From positions 272,489 through 336,488 of the forward strand of contig NZ_JACHVQ010000004.1 in assembly GCF_014190805.1 (NCBI RefSeq): a DNA stretch of 64,000 bases, written 5' to 3'. Made by a program: the position numbers and the translations under genes. The notes under the pieces were generated by a model. The model ran no database searches. It was not told the origin of the DNA and was given only the letters and a program-made list of their open reading frames with translations. The stretch comes from Flexivirga oryzae. GTDB lineage: Bacteria > Actinomycetota > Actinomycetes > Actinomycetales > Dermatophilaceae. Positions 35,621-43,831 of the stretch are shown piece by piece. Positions within the stretch are counted from its first letter, which is position 1. Each line of letters opens with the position of its first letter.

Positions 35621-36457
35621 TCAGTCCTTGACCGTCCGGCGTCGCGAACGGGGTTGACACTTCTTGCACCAGAAGAGGTTCCGGCCGGTGAGTACCTGGG
35701 TGCTGACCGGAGTGCCACAGACCAGGCATGCCTGACCGTCGCGGCGGTAGACGTAGACCTCCCCGCCGTGCTTGTCCACGCGCGGGTCACGGCCCATCGC
35801 CTCCGGCATGTGCTCCGGATAGACGGTGTCGATGCGGCCGTCGCGGACGCCCAGCGGCATCAGCTCGACCAGGTCGTCCCACAGCAGGTCGAACTCCGCG
35901 CCACGCAGGAACTTGCCGGGCATGAACGGGTCGATGTGGTGTCGGTAGAGCGTCTCGGCGCGGTAGATGTTGCCGACGCCGGCGAAGATCTGCTGGTCCA
36001 TCATCAGCACCCCGATCGGGCTGCTGGACCTGCGGATCCGGGCTCGGGCGACCTCCGGGTCGGCGTCCGGTCGCAGCGGGTCGGGGCCGAGCTTGGCGAC
36101 GATCGTGTCGATCTGCTCCGGCGTGCTCAGCTCGCAGATGTTCGGGCCGCGCAACTCCATCGTCACGTCGGGGGAGAAGGCGGTGAGCCGCCATCGGGCG
36201 TTCTCGGTGGGTGGGTCGGCCTCGGGGAAGAAGAAGAATTTGCCGATCAGGCCGAGGTGGATGTGCACCTGCTCCGGAAGCTCCTCGAAGCCGATGAACA
36301 TGTGCTTGCCGAAGGCCTGCGCCGTTTCGAACACCCGGCCGTCGAGGACGTCGGCCCCGGTGAACTTGCCCTGCGGTGACGTCGAGCGGACCTCCCGGTG
36401 CCCGAACTCACGGTTCAACTCACCGCTGATCCGGTGGGTAACATGTCCCTCCGGCAT
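35621..36457 (-). CDS. Fpg/Nei-family DNA glycosylase
   Basis: Starts MPEGHVTHR, where Pro2 is the Schiff-base nucleophile and Glu3 the acid, as in Nei/Fpg base-excision enzymes. It has HIHLGLIGKFFFF, GVGNIYRAETLYRHHI (H2TH domain) and a C-terminal zinc finger (CLVCGT and FWCKKCQ). 278 aa is typical. The PEGH start is seen in the actinobacterial Nei2 group. Removes oxidised bases and nicks the strand. Confidence 0.92.
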   Translation of the reverse strand: MPEGHVTHRISGELNREFGHREVRSTSPQGKFTGADVLDGRVFETAQAFGKHMFIGFEELPEQVHIHLGLIGKFFFFPEADPPTENARWRLTAFSPDVTMELRGPNICELSTPEQIDTIVAKLGPDPLRPDADPEVARARIRRSSSPIGVLMMDQQIFAGVGNIYRAETLYRHHIDPFMPGKFLRGAEFDLLWDDLVELMPLGVRDGRIDTVYPEHMPEAMGRDPRVDKHGGEVYVYRRDGQACLVCGTPVSTQVLTGRNLFWCKKCQPRSRRRTVKD

Positions 36458-36460
36458 ACG

Positions 36461-36874
36461 TCAGGACGCGGCGCGCGCCGACTTCAGGCCGCTTCCGGCG
36501 GGTGCGAAGCCGGGGTCGTCGCCGATGGAGACCTGGCGGTTGGCGGCGTCGACGAAGACGACCGATCCCTTGAAATCGCGTGCCTCGGCGTCCTCGACCT
36601 GGCCGTAGCCGATGATGATCACCAGGTCGTCGGGCTTGACCAGGTGCGCTGCCGCGCCGTTGATGCCGATGATCCCGCTACCCGCCTCGCCGGTGATGAC
36701 GTATGTCGACAGCCGGTTGCCGTTGGTGATGTCCACGACGTCGACCTTCTCGCCCTCCAGCAGGTCGGCCGCCTGCAGCAGGTCCGCGTCGATCGTGATG
36801 GACCCGACGTAGTCGAGGTCGGCCTGGGTCACCGTCGCACGGTGGATCTTGGACTTCATCATCGTCCGGAGCAT
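36461..36874 (-). CDS. panD: Aspartate 1-decarboxylase precursor
   Basis: Makes beta-alanine for pantothenate. MMKSKIHRATVTQADLDYVG leads into the Gly-Ser self-cleavage site (YVGSITID) that yields the pyruvoyl group; NGNRLSTYVI and GINGAAAHLVKPDDLVIIIGY follow. At 137 aa it is usual length. The start at 36874 or at either following ATG (36862/36859) is possible. No panC or panB is nearby. Confidence 0.93.
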   Translation of the reverse strand: MLRTMMKSKIHRATVTQADLDYVGSITIDADLLQAADLLEGEKVDVVDITNGNRLSTYVITGEAGSGIIGINGAAAHLVKPDDLVIIIGYGQVEDAEARDFKGSVVFVDAANRQVSIGDDPGFAPAGSGLKSARAAS

Positions 36875-36973
36875 GGGAGAAGGGTACCGAGGGCAAGCGG
36901 TTCGCCGAAGGGCGGCGGCCCGGATCTGGCGACCGAACGACAAGCCGACGGCCCGGCGCAGCGACGATCAGGA

Positions 36974-37017
36974 CTGGTGAGGAAGCACACGAACGCAGTG
37001 ACGTGCTTCCCCACCAG
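36974..37017 (-). terminator. Hairpin terminator downstream of the ABC transporter operon
   Basis: CTGGTGAGGAAGCAC (36974-36988) pairs with GTGCTTCCCCACCAG (37003-37017) with one G-T pair and a 14-nt loop, 26 bp past the binding-protein stop. Confidence 0.7.
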
Positions 37018-37043
37018 CCCCGTGAGGAGCGGAGCCAGAAGAC

Positions 37044-38096
37044 TCAGCTGGCGTCCGCCTTCTTGGCGAACTGGGTGGTGTAGGTCTTGCTGATGTCGAT
37101 CTGGTCCTTCTTCGGCTTGACCGACGGAGAGAACGAACCGAGCACATTGAGGGCGTTCTTGGCGCCGGCCGCGTCCATCACACCGGTGTCGTTGAAGATG
37201 CCCTTCGTGCCCTGCAGCGCCTGCACGTAGAGCGCCGGGTCGCTGCCCTTGTAGTCGTTGGGCATCTTGTCGGAGATCTGCTGCGCGCTGTGACTGTTGA
37301 TCCACTTCAGCGTCTTCACGAACGCGTTGGCGACCTTCTGCACCGTCTCGGGGTTCTTCTTGACGTAGTCGCACGACATGTACAAGGAACTGGCCGGGTA
37401 GAGGCCACCGAGCGCCTTGCGCGTGCCGGCCTCGGTGCGCATGTCGAACAGCACCTTGCCCTCATCGGTCTTGGTGAGTTGCGCGACGGTGGGGTCTGTC
37501 GTCATACCCGCATCGATGCCACCGGACTTCATCGCGGCGATGAAGGTGGCGTCCGCCCCCGCCTTGACGGTCGTGTACTGCTTGGTGGAAATGCCCGCGT
37601 TGCCGGTGAGGTACTGCGTGAGGAAGTCCGTCGAGCTGCCCTGGCTGGTCACACCGAGCTTCTTGCCCTTGAGGTCCTTGGCGCTGGTGATGGTCGCGGC
37701 GTCCTTCTTCGACACCATCTCGACCTCGCCGGGGACGTTGGCGAACTGCACGACGCTCTCCAGGCACTTGCCCTTGGACTGCATGTCGATGGTGTGGTCG
37801 TAGAACCCGACGACGCCCTGCGCCTTGCCGGCGATCAGCGAGGTCTCCGCGGTGACGCCGGCCGGGGTGTCGATGAGCTGGACGTCCAGGCCCTGGTCCT
37901 TGAAGTAGCCGAGTTGCTGGGTGAGCGCGGCGGGCAGGTAGATGACCTTGCTCATGCCGCCGACCATGATCTTCACGGTGCCGGACGAGCCGCCGCCGTC
38001 GGCGCCCGTGGCGTTGTCCTTCTTGGTCGCGCAGCCGGTGAGGGCGAGCGCACCCGCCATACCAAGGGCGGCGATTCCGGCGAATTTCTTGTGCAT
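37044..38096 (-). CDS. ABC transporter substrate-binding lipoprotein (NitT/TauT/SsuA-like)
   Basis: The N-terminus is a lipoprotein signal (MHKKFAGIAALGMAGALALTGC), with Cys as the lipidated residue. The mature part (KIMVGGMSKVIYLPAALTQQ, YFKDQGLDVQLIDTPAG, KGKKLGVTSQGSSTDFL) is an NMT1/SsuA-type periplasmic binding fold. The ATG at 38096 has AGGAAA upstream. Last gene in an ATPase-permease-binding protein operon. Ligand unknown; sulfonate, nitrate, taurine or pyrimidine-like compounds are typical for the class. Confidence 0.92.
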   Translation of the reverse strand: MHKKFAGIAALGMAGALALTGCATKKDNATGADGGGSSGTVKIMVGGMSKVIYLPAALTQQLGYFKDQGLDVQLIDTPAGVTAETSLIAGKAQGVVGFYDHTIDMQSKGKCLESVVQFANVPGEVEMVSKKDAATITSAKDLKGKKLGVTSQGSSTDFLTQYLTGNAGISTKQYTTVKAGADATFIAAMKSGGIDAGMTTDPTVAQLTKTDEGKVLFDMRTEAGTRKALGGLYPASSLYMSCDYVKKNPETVQKVANAFVKTLKWINSHSAQQISDKMPNDYKGSDPALYVQALQGTKGIFNDTGVMDAAGAKNALNVLGSFSPSVKPKKDQIDISKTYTTQFAKKADAS

Positions 38097-38140
38097 CAAT
38101 GGATTTCCTGACTCTGCGAAATGAATGTGGGTGGTGGCGG

Positions 38141-39037
38141 TCAGACCGCGACGGTCTCGATCTGCGACGGGGGACGCCACTTGAGCAGTCGGCGCTCCAG
38201 GTAGCCGAGCAACAGCTCGGCGATGAGGGCGAGGACGGTGCTGATGACCATGCCGCCGTAGATGGCGGCCGAGTCGAACGCGGCCAGGCCGGTGGAGATC
38301 AGCAGGCCGATGCCCTTGGTGGAACCGGCGAACTCACCGACGATCGCGCCGATCAGCGCGAACCCGAAGGCGGTGTGCAGCGACGCGAGGATCCAGGACG
38401 TGGCGCTCGGCACGACGATCGATCGCAACACCTGCAACCGCCCGGCGCCGAGGATGCGGGCGTTGTCGACCAGGTTGCGGTCCACCTCCCGTGCTCCCTG
38501 GAAGGCGTTGAAGAAGACCGGGAAGAAGACCAGCACGGTCGCGGTCGCGATCTTGGACTCCATGCCCAGGCCGAACCAGATGATGAAGATCGCCGCGAGC
38601 ACGATGCGCGGCACCGCGTTCGCCGCCTGGATGAACGGCGAGAGCACCTCGGCGAGCAACCGGGCACGGCCGAGGAGTATGCCGAGCACGACGCCCGCGA
38701 CCGCACCGATCAGGAAGCCGTAGACGGCCTCCTGCAGGGTCACCGAGATCTGCTCCCAGATGGGTCCCTGCGCGGTGCCGTCGGTGAACCAGGTGACCAG
38801 CTTCTTCCAGATCAGGCTGGGCTGCGAGTAGAAGAACGGGTCCAGCCAGAGGCGGACCGAGAACTCCCAGAAGGCCAGCACACCGACGAGCACGAGCACC
38901 CGCAGGCTGTAGACGAGAGCCTTGTGCTTGCGCAGGCGGGCACGTGGGTCGTGGGCCTGCTCGGCCGGTGCGGGGACTGCGCCGGTCATGGCGCCGGACG
39001 TCGCGGTGCCGGGCGCGTCGAGGGTGTCAGGCGACAC
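38141..39037 (-). CDS. ABC transporter permease (SsuC/TauC/NitT type)
   Basis: A 298-aa inner-membrane permease with six or so TM helices and the EAA-type cytoplasmic loop (DNARILGAGRLQVLRSIVVP) that contacts the ATPase. A 50-residue hydrophilic N-terminus precedes TM1 (VYSLRVLVLVGVLAFWEF). Its start overlaps the ATPase gene by 11 nt; 44 bp separate it from the binding-protein gene. Confidence 0.92.
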   Translation of the reverse strand: MSPDTLDAPGTATSGAMTGAVPAPAEQAHDPRARLRKHKALVYSLRVLVLVGVLAFWEFSVRLWLDPFFYSQPSLIWKKLVTWFTDGTAQGPIWEQISVTLQEAVYGFLIGAVAGVVLGILLGRARLLAEVLSPFIQAANAVPRIVLAAIFIIWFGLGMESKIATATVLVFFPVFFNAFQGAREVDRNLVDNARILGAGRLQVLRSIVVPSATSWILASLHTAFGFALIGAIVGEFAGSTKGIGLLISTGLAAFDSAAIYGGMVISTVLALIAELLLGYLERRLLKWRPPSQIETVAV

Positions 39038-39830
39038 GGGATGCTCCTTGTGCTCGGGCAGTCTCGACCTCGGAGGACAGCGACTGCCAGATCTTGGAAT
39101 AGGTTTCGATGAATTCGGGGGTGAGGCGCAGCTCCTCGACGTTGCGGGGCCGCGGCAGGTTGATGCGGAAGTCGTCCTTGATCCGGGCGGGGCTGGCCGT
39201 CATGACGACGACCCGGTCGGCGAGGGCGATGGCTTCCTCGAGGTCGTGGGTCACGAAGATGACCGCGGTCCCCGTGCCGGACCACAGGTCGAGCAGTTCG
39301 TTCTGCATCAGCGCCCGGGTCTGGACGTCGAGTGCGGAGAACGGCTCGTCCATCAGCAGGATCTTCGGCTCGTTGACGAGGGTCTGGGCCAGCGCGACAC
39401 GCTTGCGCATGCCGCCGGACAACTGGTGCATGTAGGACTTCTCGAATCCGGCGAGGCCGACGCGGCTGATCCAGTCCATCGCCATGGCGTGCGCTGCTGA
39501 CTTGGGGGTGCCGCGCCACATCGGCCCGGCCGCCACGTTGGCGAGCACGTTGCGCCAGGGCAGCATCGCGTCCGCCTGGAACATGTAGCCGACGCCGTCC
39601 GGGATGCCTTGGACCGGAGTGCCGTTCACCTGCACGCTGCCCTCGGATGGTGGCTCCAACCCGGAGACCAGGGACAGCGTGGTGGACTTCCCGCAACCGG
39701 TCGGGCCGACCACGGCGACGAACTCACCGGGGTCGACGGTCATGGTGATGTCGGAGACGGCGGTGTGGGTGCCGCCACCGGCTTTCACGAAGCGCTTCGT
39801 CGCGTGTGAAAGTTCGACGAGATGCGACAT
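39027..39830 (-). CDS. ABC transporter ATP-binding protein (SsuB/TauB/NitT type)
   Basis: A 267-aa ATPase with Walker A GPTGCGKS near residue 43, Q-loop YMFQADAMLPWRNV, signature LSGGMRKRVALAQTL, Walker B ILLMDEPFSALD and H-loop FVTHDLEEAI. First gene of the importer operon, divergent to the two-component genes with a CRP-type palindrome between. Confidence 0.94.
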   Translation of the reverse strand: MSHLVELSHATKRFVKAGGGTHTAVSDITMTVDPGEFVAVVGPTGCGKSTTLSLVSGLEPPSEGSVQVNGTPVQGIPDGVGYMFQADAMLPWRNVLANVAAGPMWRGTPKSAAHAMAMDWISRVGLAGFEKSYMHQLSGGMRKRVALAQTLVNEPKILLMDEPFSALDVQTRALMQNELLDLWSGTGTAVIFVTHDLEEAIALADRVVVMTASPARIKDDFRINLPRPRNVEELRLTPEFIETYSKIWQSLSSEVETARAQGASRVA

Positions 39831-39856
39831 ACGCGTCCTTTCTCTGATGGGAGTGC

Positions 39857-39872
39857 TGTGACTGCGCTCACA
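39857..39872. promoter_or_regulatory. Perfect CRP/GlxR-type palindrome
   Basis: TGTGACTGCGCTCACA is TGTGA-N6-TCACA with no mismatch, centred 35 bp upstream of the ABC ATPase start and about 155 bp upstream of the kinase start. This is the consensus for Crp-family regulators, including actinobacterial GlxR/Cmr. It implies catabolite or cAMP control of the importer, and perhaps of the two-component genes. Confidence 0.6.
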
Positions 39873-40019
39873 TCGAGCGAGGCACGGTGCAGGACGCTAT
39901 GGGTCACGGGGAGCGGCTGTCTGCCTTGCGTGCGTTGCCCGGTTTTCGCGCGCTGAGCGCGTTTTGCGCGTTTTGCATCCAGGGCGCGAATGCAGGCCGA
40001 CGCCCTATCGTTGTCGGCC

Positions 40020-41654
40020 ATGACCCGTGCACAGCGGCGCGGCGGCCGCGGGTTGCGGCGGCTGCCCTTCACCCGCCAGATGATGCTGCTGCAGGTTGCC
40101 GTCGTGGCAGCTCTCGGTGTGGTCAGCCTGCTCGTCGCCGGCTTCTTCCTGCGGGCCTCGCTGCAGCACCAGTACGAACAGCGGGCGCTGGCGGTCGCGC
40201 GAGGCATCGCCGCCGACCAGGGCCTCGGTGATCTCGTGGTGAAGGGCAAGCAGCCGCAGGTGGAGGCCATCGCCGCGGCGCAGGAACACGCGACCCGGGC
40301 GCTCTTCGTCGTGGTGACCAACGACCGGGGCGTCCGGCTCGCGCACCCGAACCCGGACGAGATCGGCAAGGTGGTCAGCACCGATCCGGACGAGGCGCTC
40401 GCCGGCAAGGACAACGTGTCCATCGAGCGCGGGACGCTCGGGCTGTCCGCACGAGGCAAGGTCCCGTTGCGCGACTCGAACGGCCGCATCGTCGGCGAGG
40501 TCAGTGTCGGCTTCGCGGCCACCGACATCAGCGACGCACTCTGGCGGGTGGTGTTCATCGTGCTGCCGTGGGCGCTTGCGGCCGTGCTGATCGCGGTGCT
40601 GCTGACGGCGTTACTGGGGCGCCGTCTCAAGCGGCTGACGCTGGGATTGGAGCCGTCCGAGGTGGCAGACCTGGTGCGAGAGCGTGAGGCGGTGCTGCAC
40701 GGCATCTCCGAAGGCGTGCTCGCGGTCGACCCCGACCACCGCGTGACGATGTGCAACTCGGAGGCGATTCGCTTGCTGGGTAAGGAGATTCCGATCGGCA
40801 GCGACTTGGACGAGTTAGCGCTCGCACCGGATCTGCAACGCCTCATGAGCCACCCGCAGGAGGACCGACGGGCGGTCACCGCAGTCTCCGGCAGCCGGGT
40901 GCTCGTGGCCACCCACCGGCCGGTGGCGCTCGCGGACGGCACCGATCTGGGTGGCGTCCTGACGGTGCAGGACCGGACCGAGCTCGAGGAGTTGACCAGT
41001 GAGCTGGCGGGCGTGCGGAGTATGACGAGCGCACTGCGTGCGCAACGCCACGAATTCGCCAACCGGATGCACACGGTGATGGGGTTGCTGCATACGGCGA
41101 GCGTCGATGACGCGATCGAATACCTCTCGGACAGTGTGAAATTCGCGACGAACGAAGAGATCAGCGAGAACCCTGCGGTGCGATCGAGCACCATTCGGGC
41201 GTTCTTCGCAGGAAAGCAGTCTGCGGCCGCCGAGTCCGGTGTCACGCTGACGCTCTCGGAGCAGAGTTGGGTGCCGCAGAAGCTGGTTGCACCGGTCGAG
41301 GTCATCACGGTGCTCGGCAACCTGGTCGACAACGCGATCGAGGCGGCCCGCAGTTCGGCGGCACGGCCGGCCAGGGTCGAGGTCGACCTGCTCACCGACA
41401 GGAACGATTTGGTGATCTCCGTGGCGAACACCGGCGACGGCATTCCGGAGCACCGCGCAGAGTCGATCTTCGTCGGCGGCGTCAGCTCCCGGGGAACCGG
41501 ACGTGGAATGGGACTGGCGATCGCGCGAGCCACTGCCGAAGGACTCGGTGGAGAAGTGCGACTAACCTCGCTCGGGGCGGAGGACTCGGACACGGTCTTC
41601 GTGGCGACGTTGCCGAACGTGCTGGAAACTGGCGAGATTCAGGAAGATCTATGA
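40020..41654 (+). CDS. CitA/DcuS-family sensor histidine kinase
   Basis: An N-terminal TM helix (MMLLQVAVVAALGVVSLLVA), an extracytoplasmic PDC/Cache-like sensor (RALFVVVTNDRGVRLAHP), a second TM (VVFIVLPWALAAVLIAVLL), a PAS domain, a phospho-acceptor His in RAQRHEFANRMHTVMGLLH and an HATPase (NLVDNAIEAAR, GRGMGLAIARA). The HEF(A/S)NRMHT box is the CitA/DcuS signature, so the ligand is probably a di- or tricarboxylate. ATG 40020 is preferred; TATCGT at 40006-40011 suggests a leaderless start there, and ATG 39990 is the alternative. Confidence 0.9.
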   Translation: MTRAQRRGGRGLRRLPFTRQMMLLQVAVVAALGVVSLLVAGFFLRASLQHQYEQRALAVARGIAADQGLGDLVVKGKQPQVEAIAAAQEHATRALFVVVTNDRGVRLAHPNPDEIGKVVSTDPDEALAGKDNVSIERGTLGLSARGKVPLRDSNGRIVGEVSVGFAATDISDALWRVVFIVLPWALAAVLIAVLLTALLGRRLKRLTLGLEPSEVADLVREREAVLHGISEGVLAVDPDHRVTMCNSEAIRLLGKEIPIGSDLDELALAPDLQRLMSHPQEDRRAVTAVSGSRVLVATHRPVALADGTDLGGVLTVQDRTELEELTSELAGVRSMTSALRAQRHEFANRMHTVMGLLHTASVDDAIEYLSDSVKFATNEEISENPAVRSSTIRAFFAGKQSAAAESGVTLTLSEQSWVPQKLVAPVEVITVLGNLVDNAIEAARSSAARPARVEVDLLTDRNDLVISVANTGDGIPEHRAESIFVGGVSSRGTGRGMGLAIARATAEGLGGEVRLTSLGAEDSDTVFVATLPNVLETGEIQEDL

Positions 41655-42313
41655 GAAGCGTCCTGGTCGTCGACGACGACTTCAGAGTGGCATCCGTGCA
41701 CGCGTCATACGTCTCGGAGGTCGATGGTCTCGAGGTCGTGGCCGTCGCGCACACCGCGGTTGATGCACTGCGTGCGGTGACGGAGCTGCAGCCGGACCTG
41801 GTGCTGCTGGACAACTATCTGCCGGATCAGCCCGGACTCGAGCTGTGCGCGCAGCTGGCCGGGGAGTCGTGCGACGTCATGATGATCACCGCGGACGGGG
41901 CGGCCGAGTCGGTGCACGCGGCGCTGTCGGCCGGTGCGGTCAACTACGTCGTGAAACCGTTCCGCGCCGAACAGCTCACCCGCCGGCTGAAGGCGTGGCA
42001 GCGGTACCGGGGTCGGGTGGGGCACGGGCTGCTCGATCAGGACCAGATCGACACGGCGATGCGGGCGCTGCACGAGGGTGACCGACCACAGATGCCCAAA
42101 GGCCAGTCGCCGGTGACTGCTTCGCTGGTGCGGGACGCGCTCGAGGCATCCGACGAACCCCTGTCGGCGGCCGACCTCGGCACAACCCTCGGCATCGCTC
42201 GTGCCACGGCGCAGCGTTACCTGGCAGGTCTGGTGGATGAAGGGGTTGCGGTGATGCGGCTCCGGTATGGCGGTACGGGCCGCCCGGAGCACGAATACGA
42301 ATGGCGCCGCTGA
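41651..42313 (+). CDS. CitB/DcuR-family response regulator
   Basis: A 220-aa regulator: receiver with VLVVDDDFRVA, phospho-acceptor Asp in LVLLDNYLPDQPGLE, and Lys in YVVKPFRAEQL; the C-terminal HTH (LSAADLGTTLGIARATAQRYL) is the CitB type. The ATG overlaps the kinase stop (ATGA). Likely targets are transport genes for organic acids, perhaps the adjacent divergent importer (inference). Confidence 0.93.
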   Translation: MRSVLVVDDDFRVASVHASYVSEVDGLEVVAVAHTAVDALRAVTELQPDLVLLDNYLPDQPGLELCAQLAGESCDVMMITADGAAESVHAALSAGAVNYVVKPFRAEQLTRRLKAWQRYRGRVGHGLLDQDQIDTAMRALHEGDRPQMPKGQSPVTASLVRDALEASDEPLSAADLGTTLGIARATAQRYLAGLVDEGVAVMRLRYGGTGRPEHEYEWRR

Positions 42314-42362
42314 GTAGCCCGGAGCTTGCGGAGGGCGTATTGAAGGATGGCGCCGTTGAACT
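42314..42362. repeat. Short gap with decayed dispersed repeat and a 15-bp palindrome
   Basis: GAGTAGC then GGAGCTTGCGGAGG then GCGTATTGA (42312-42343) reads like a decayed reverse copy of the CTCGATACGCTC-GCTACTCG repeat. CGTTGAACTTCAACG at 42354-42368 is a perfect palindrome at the convergent gene ends and may assist termination. Confidence 0.35.
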
Positions 42363-43163
42363 TCAACGCACGCGCCAGGCGCCGAGGTCCGGCGGCGTCG
42401 GAGAGGGGATGACGTCGTCGTCGGTGAAGGGCTTCGCGGTGCCTTGCAGCGTTTTCGCTGCCCGGACGCTCGTGGTAGCGGCCAACCGCGTTGCACGGCG
42501 GCGGATCTCGTCGATGTTGAGGGCCTGGTCGGCCGCAAGGACGACGTAGTTGCCGAAGCGTCGGCCCTTCATGACGTCGGCGAGAGCGAGCACCGCAGCA
42601 TCGGCGAAAACCATTGCGAGCGTTGCCAACACGCGTGCAAGGTGCCGCCGGTTCGGTTCGTCGGCAAGGTTGAGGAGCAGCAGTCCTGCGGGTTTCAGGA
42701 CGCGCCGGTAGTGGACGATCGTTGCCGGTGAGATCAGATCGGCGGGGACGCGGCCCACGTCGTACGCATCGACGACGACGGCGTCCGCGGAGTCCTCCCG
42801 CAACGCGCGGACCCCGGTTGCCCCGTCCTGCGGGCGCACGCGGATGCGGTGGTTGCGGGGGAGCGGCAGCTCGCGGCGGACGGCCTCGGTGAGTGCGGTG
42901 TCGGGCTCCAGGACGATCTGGGGCGAACCCGGGCGGGCGTGCTGCACATAGCGCGGGAGGGTCAGTCCGGCACCGCCGATGTGCGTGACACCGGCCGGTC
43001 CCGGTGGCAGCAGGTCGATGCCGATCGCGAGTTGTGCGACGTACTCGAAGGCGAGCAACTCCGGGTCGTGCAGGTCGACGTGTGACTGCGGGTGGCCGTC
43101 ACGGAGCACGGTGACGCCACCTCGGTCGTCAGGTCGGAATTCGAAGTGCGGCTCGTCGGTCAC
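42363..43163 (-). CDS. Spermidine synthase-like (aminopropyltransferase-fold) protein
   Basis: A 266-aa SAM-fold protein: THIGGAGLTLPRYVQHARPG at the nucleotide-binding glycine loop, IVLEPDTALTEAVR with the ribose-binding acid, and DAVVVDAYDVGRVPADLISP. This matches the actinobacterial spermidine-synthase-like group, which often lacks demonstrated aminopropyl transfer. GTG start at 43163; upstream in-frame codons are arginine-rich and unlike coding sequence. Confidence 0.82.
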   Translation of the reverse strand: MTDEPHFEFRPDDRGGVTVLRDGHPQSHVDLHDPELLAFEYVAQLAIGIDLLPPGPAGVTHIGGAGLTLPRYVQHARPGSPQIVLEPDTALTEAVRRELPLPRNHRIRVRPQDGATGVRALREDSADAVVVDAYDVGRVPADLISPATIVHYRRVLKPAGLLLLNLADEPNRRHLARVLATLAMVFADAAVLALADVMKGRRFGNYVVLAADQALNIDEIRRRATRLAATTSVRAAKTLQGTAKPFTDDDVIPSPTPPDLGAWRVR

Positions 43164-43204
43164 GGGATCAGCGTATGTGGGAGCATCGCGCCGCCGTCGG
43201 CGTC

Positions 43205-43831
43205 CTAGCGGCGTCCGAATCCGGAGCCGCAGACCGCAATCGGCACGGCACCGGCCTCGGGCGCGATACACAGAGCGTGCGCCGGACCTGTCTCCTCGGC
43301 TTCAACTGCCAGCGAAATCGGGTCCTCGAGCATGCCCGCGTCCTCGGCGAGGACGCGACAGGCGACGGCCATCGCATCGACTCCGCCGAACGAGCCGGTA
43401 CCTGCGTCGACCCCGTAGCCGAAGGAGCCCTCGCCAGCGAGTGTCGTGACGTCCTGGCCGCGAGTGGTGGCCATGGACCAGGAGCTGATGGTGGCGTTCG
43501 TTCCGAGCGCAGCATCAGCGCGGCCGTCCGGTCGTGGTCGGGCCCGATCTGGGCGCGCGCCGCGACGACCTCCGCCGATTCGGTCGGCAGAGTCTGCTCG
43601 AACGGCGTTGGTCTCGACATCCATGATGTACGGGTCGGCTGCGACGAACCGGCCACCGGGCAACGAGAGGCGACCGATCTGTTCGATAACGACTCGGTGG
43701 GTCGTCGGCTCGACGTCGTCGTGATCGACGATCTCTTCGGACAGAATCGACTCGTAGATCCACTGCGCCCGTTTCTTCCACCAGAGATCGGATGGGTCGG
43801 CACGGTACTGAGTGGCCGGCAACGTGGTCAT
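43205..43831 (-). CDS. DUF4241-like protein carrying two apparent compensating frameshifts
   Basis: The single open frame (208 aa) has good family-like ends: RLSLPGGRFVAADPYIMD near the start, then SSWSMATTRGQDVTTL, GEGSFGYGVDAGTGSFGGVDA and VPIAVCGSGFG. Between about 43605 and 43500 the frame turns arginine-rich (GGGRRGARPDRARPRPDGRA), while the neighbouring frame reads PFEQTLPTESAEVVAARAQI and then DRTAALMLRSE, which continues the fold. One extra base near 43605 and one missing near 43500 would explain this. The C-terminus also ends soon after CGSGFG. Either a decaying gene or two sequence errors. The start overlaps the transglutaminase-like stop (ATGA). Confidence 0.65.
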   Translation of the reverse strand: MTTLPATQYRADPSDLWWKKRAQWIYESILSEEIVDHDDVEPTTHRVVIEQIGRLSLPGGRFVAADPYIMDVETNAVRADSADRIGGGRRGARPDRARPRPDGRADAALGTNATISSWSMATTRGQDVTTLAGEGSFGYGVDAGTGSFGGVDAMAVACRVLAEDAGMLEDPISLAVEAEETGPAHALCIAPEAGAVPIAVCGSGFGRR

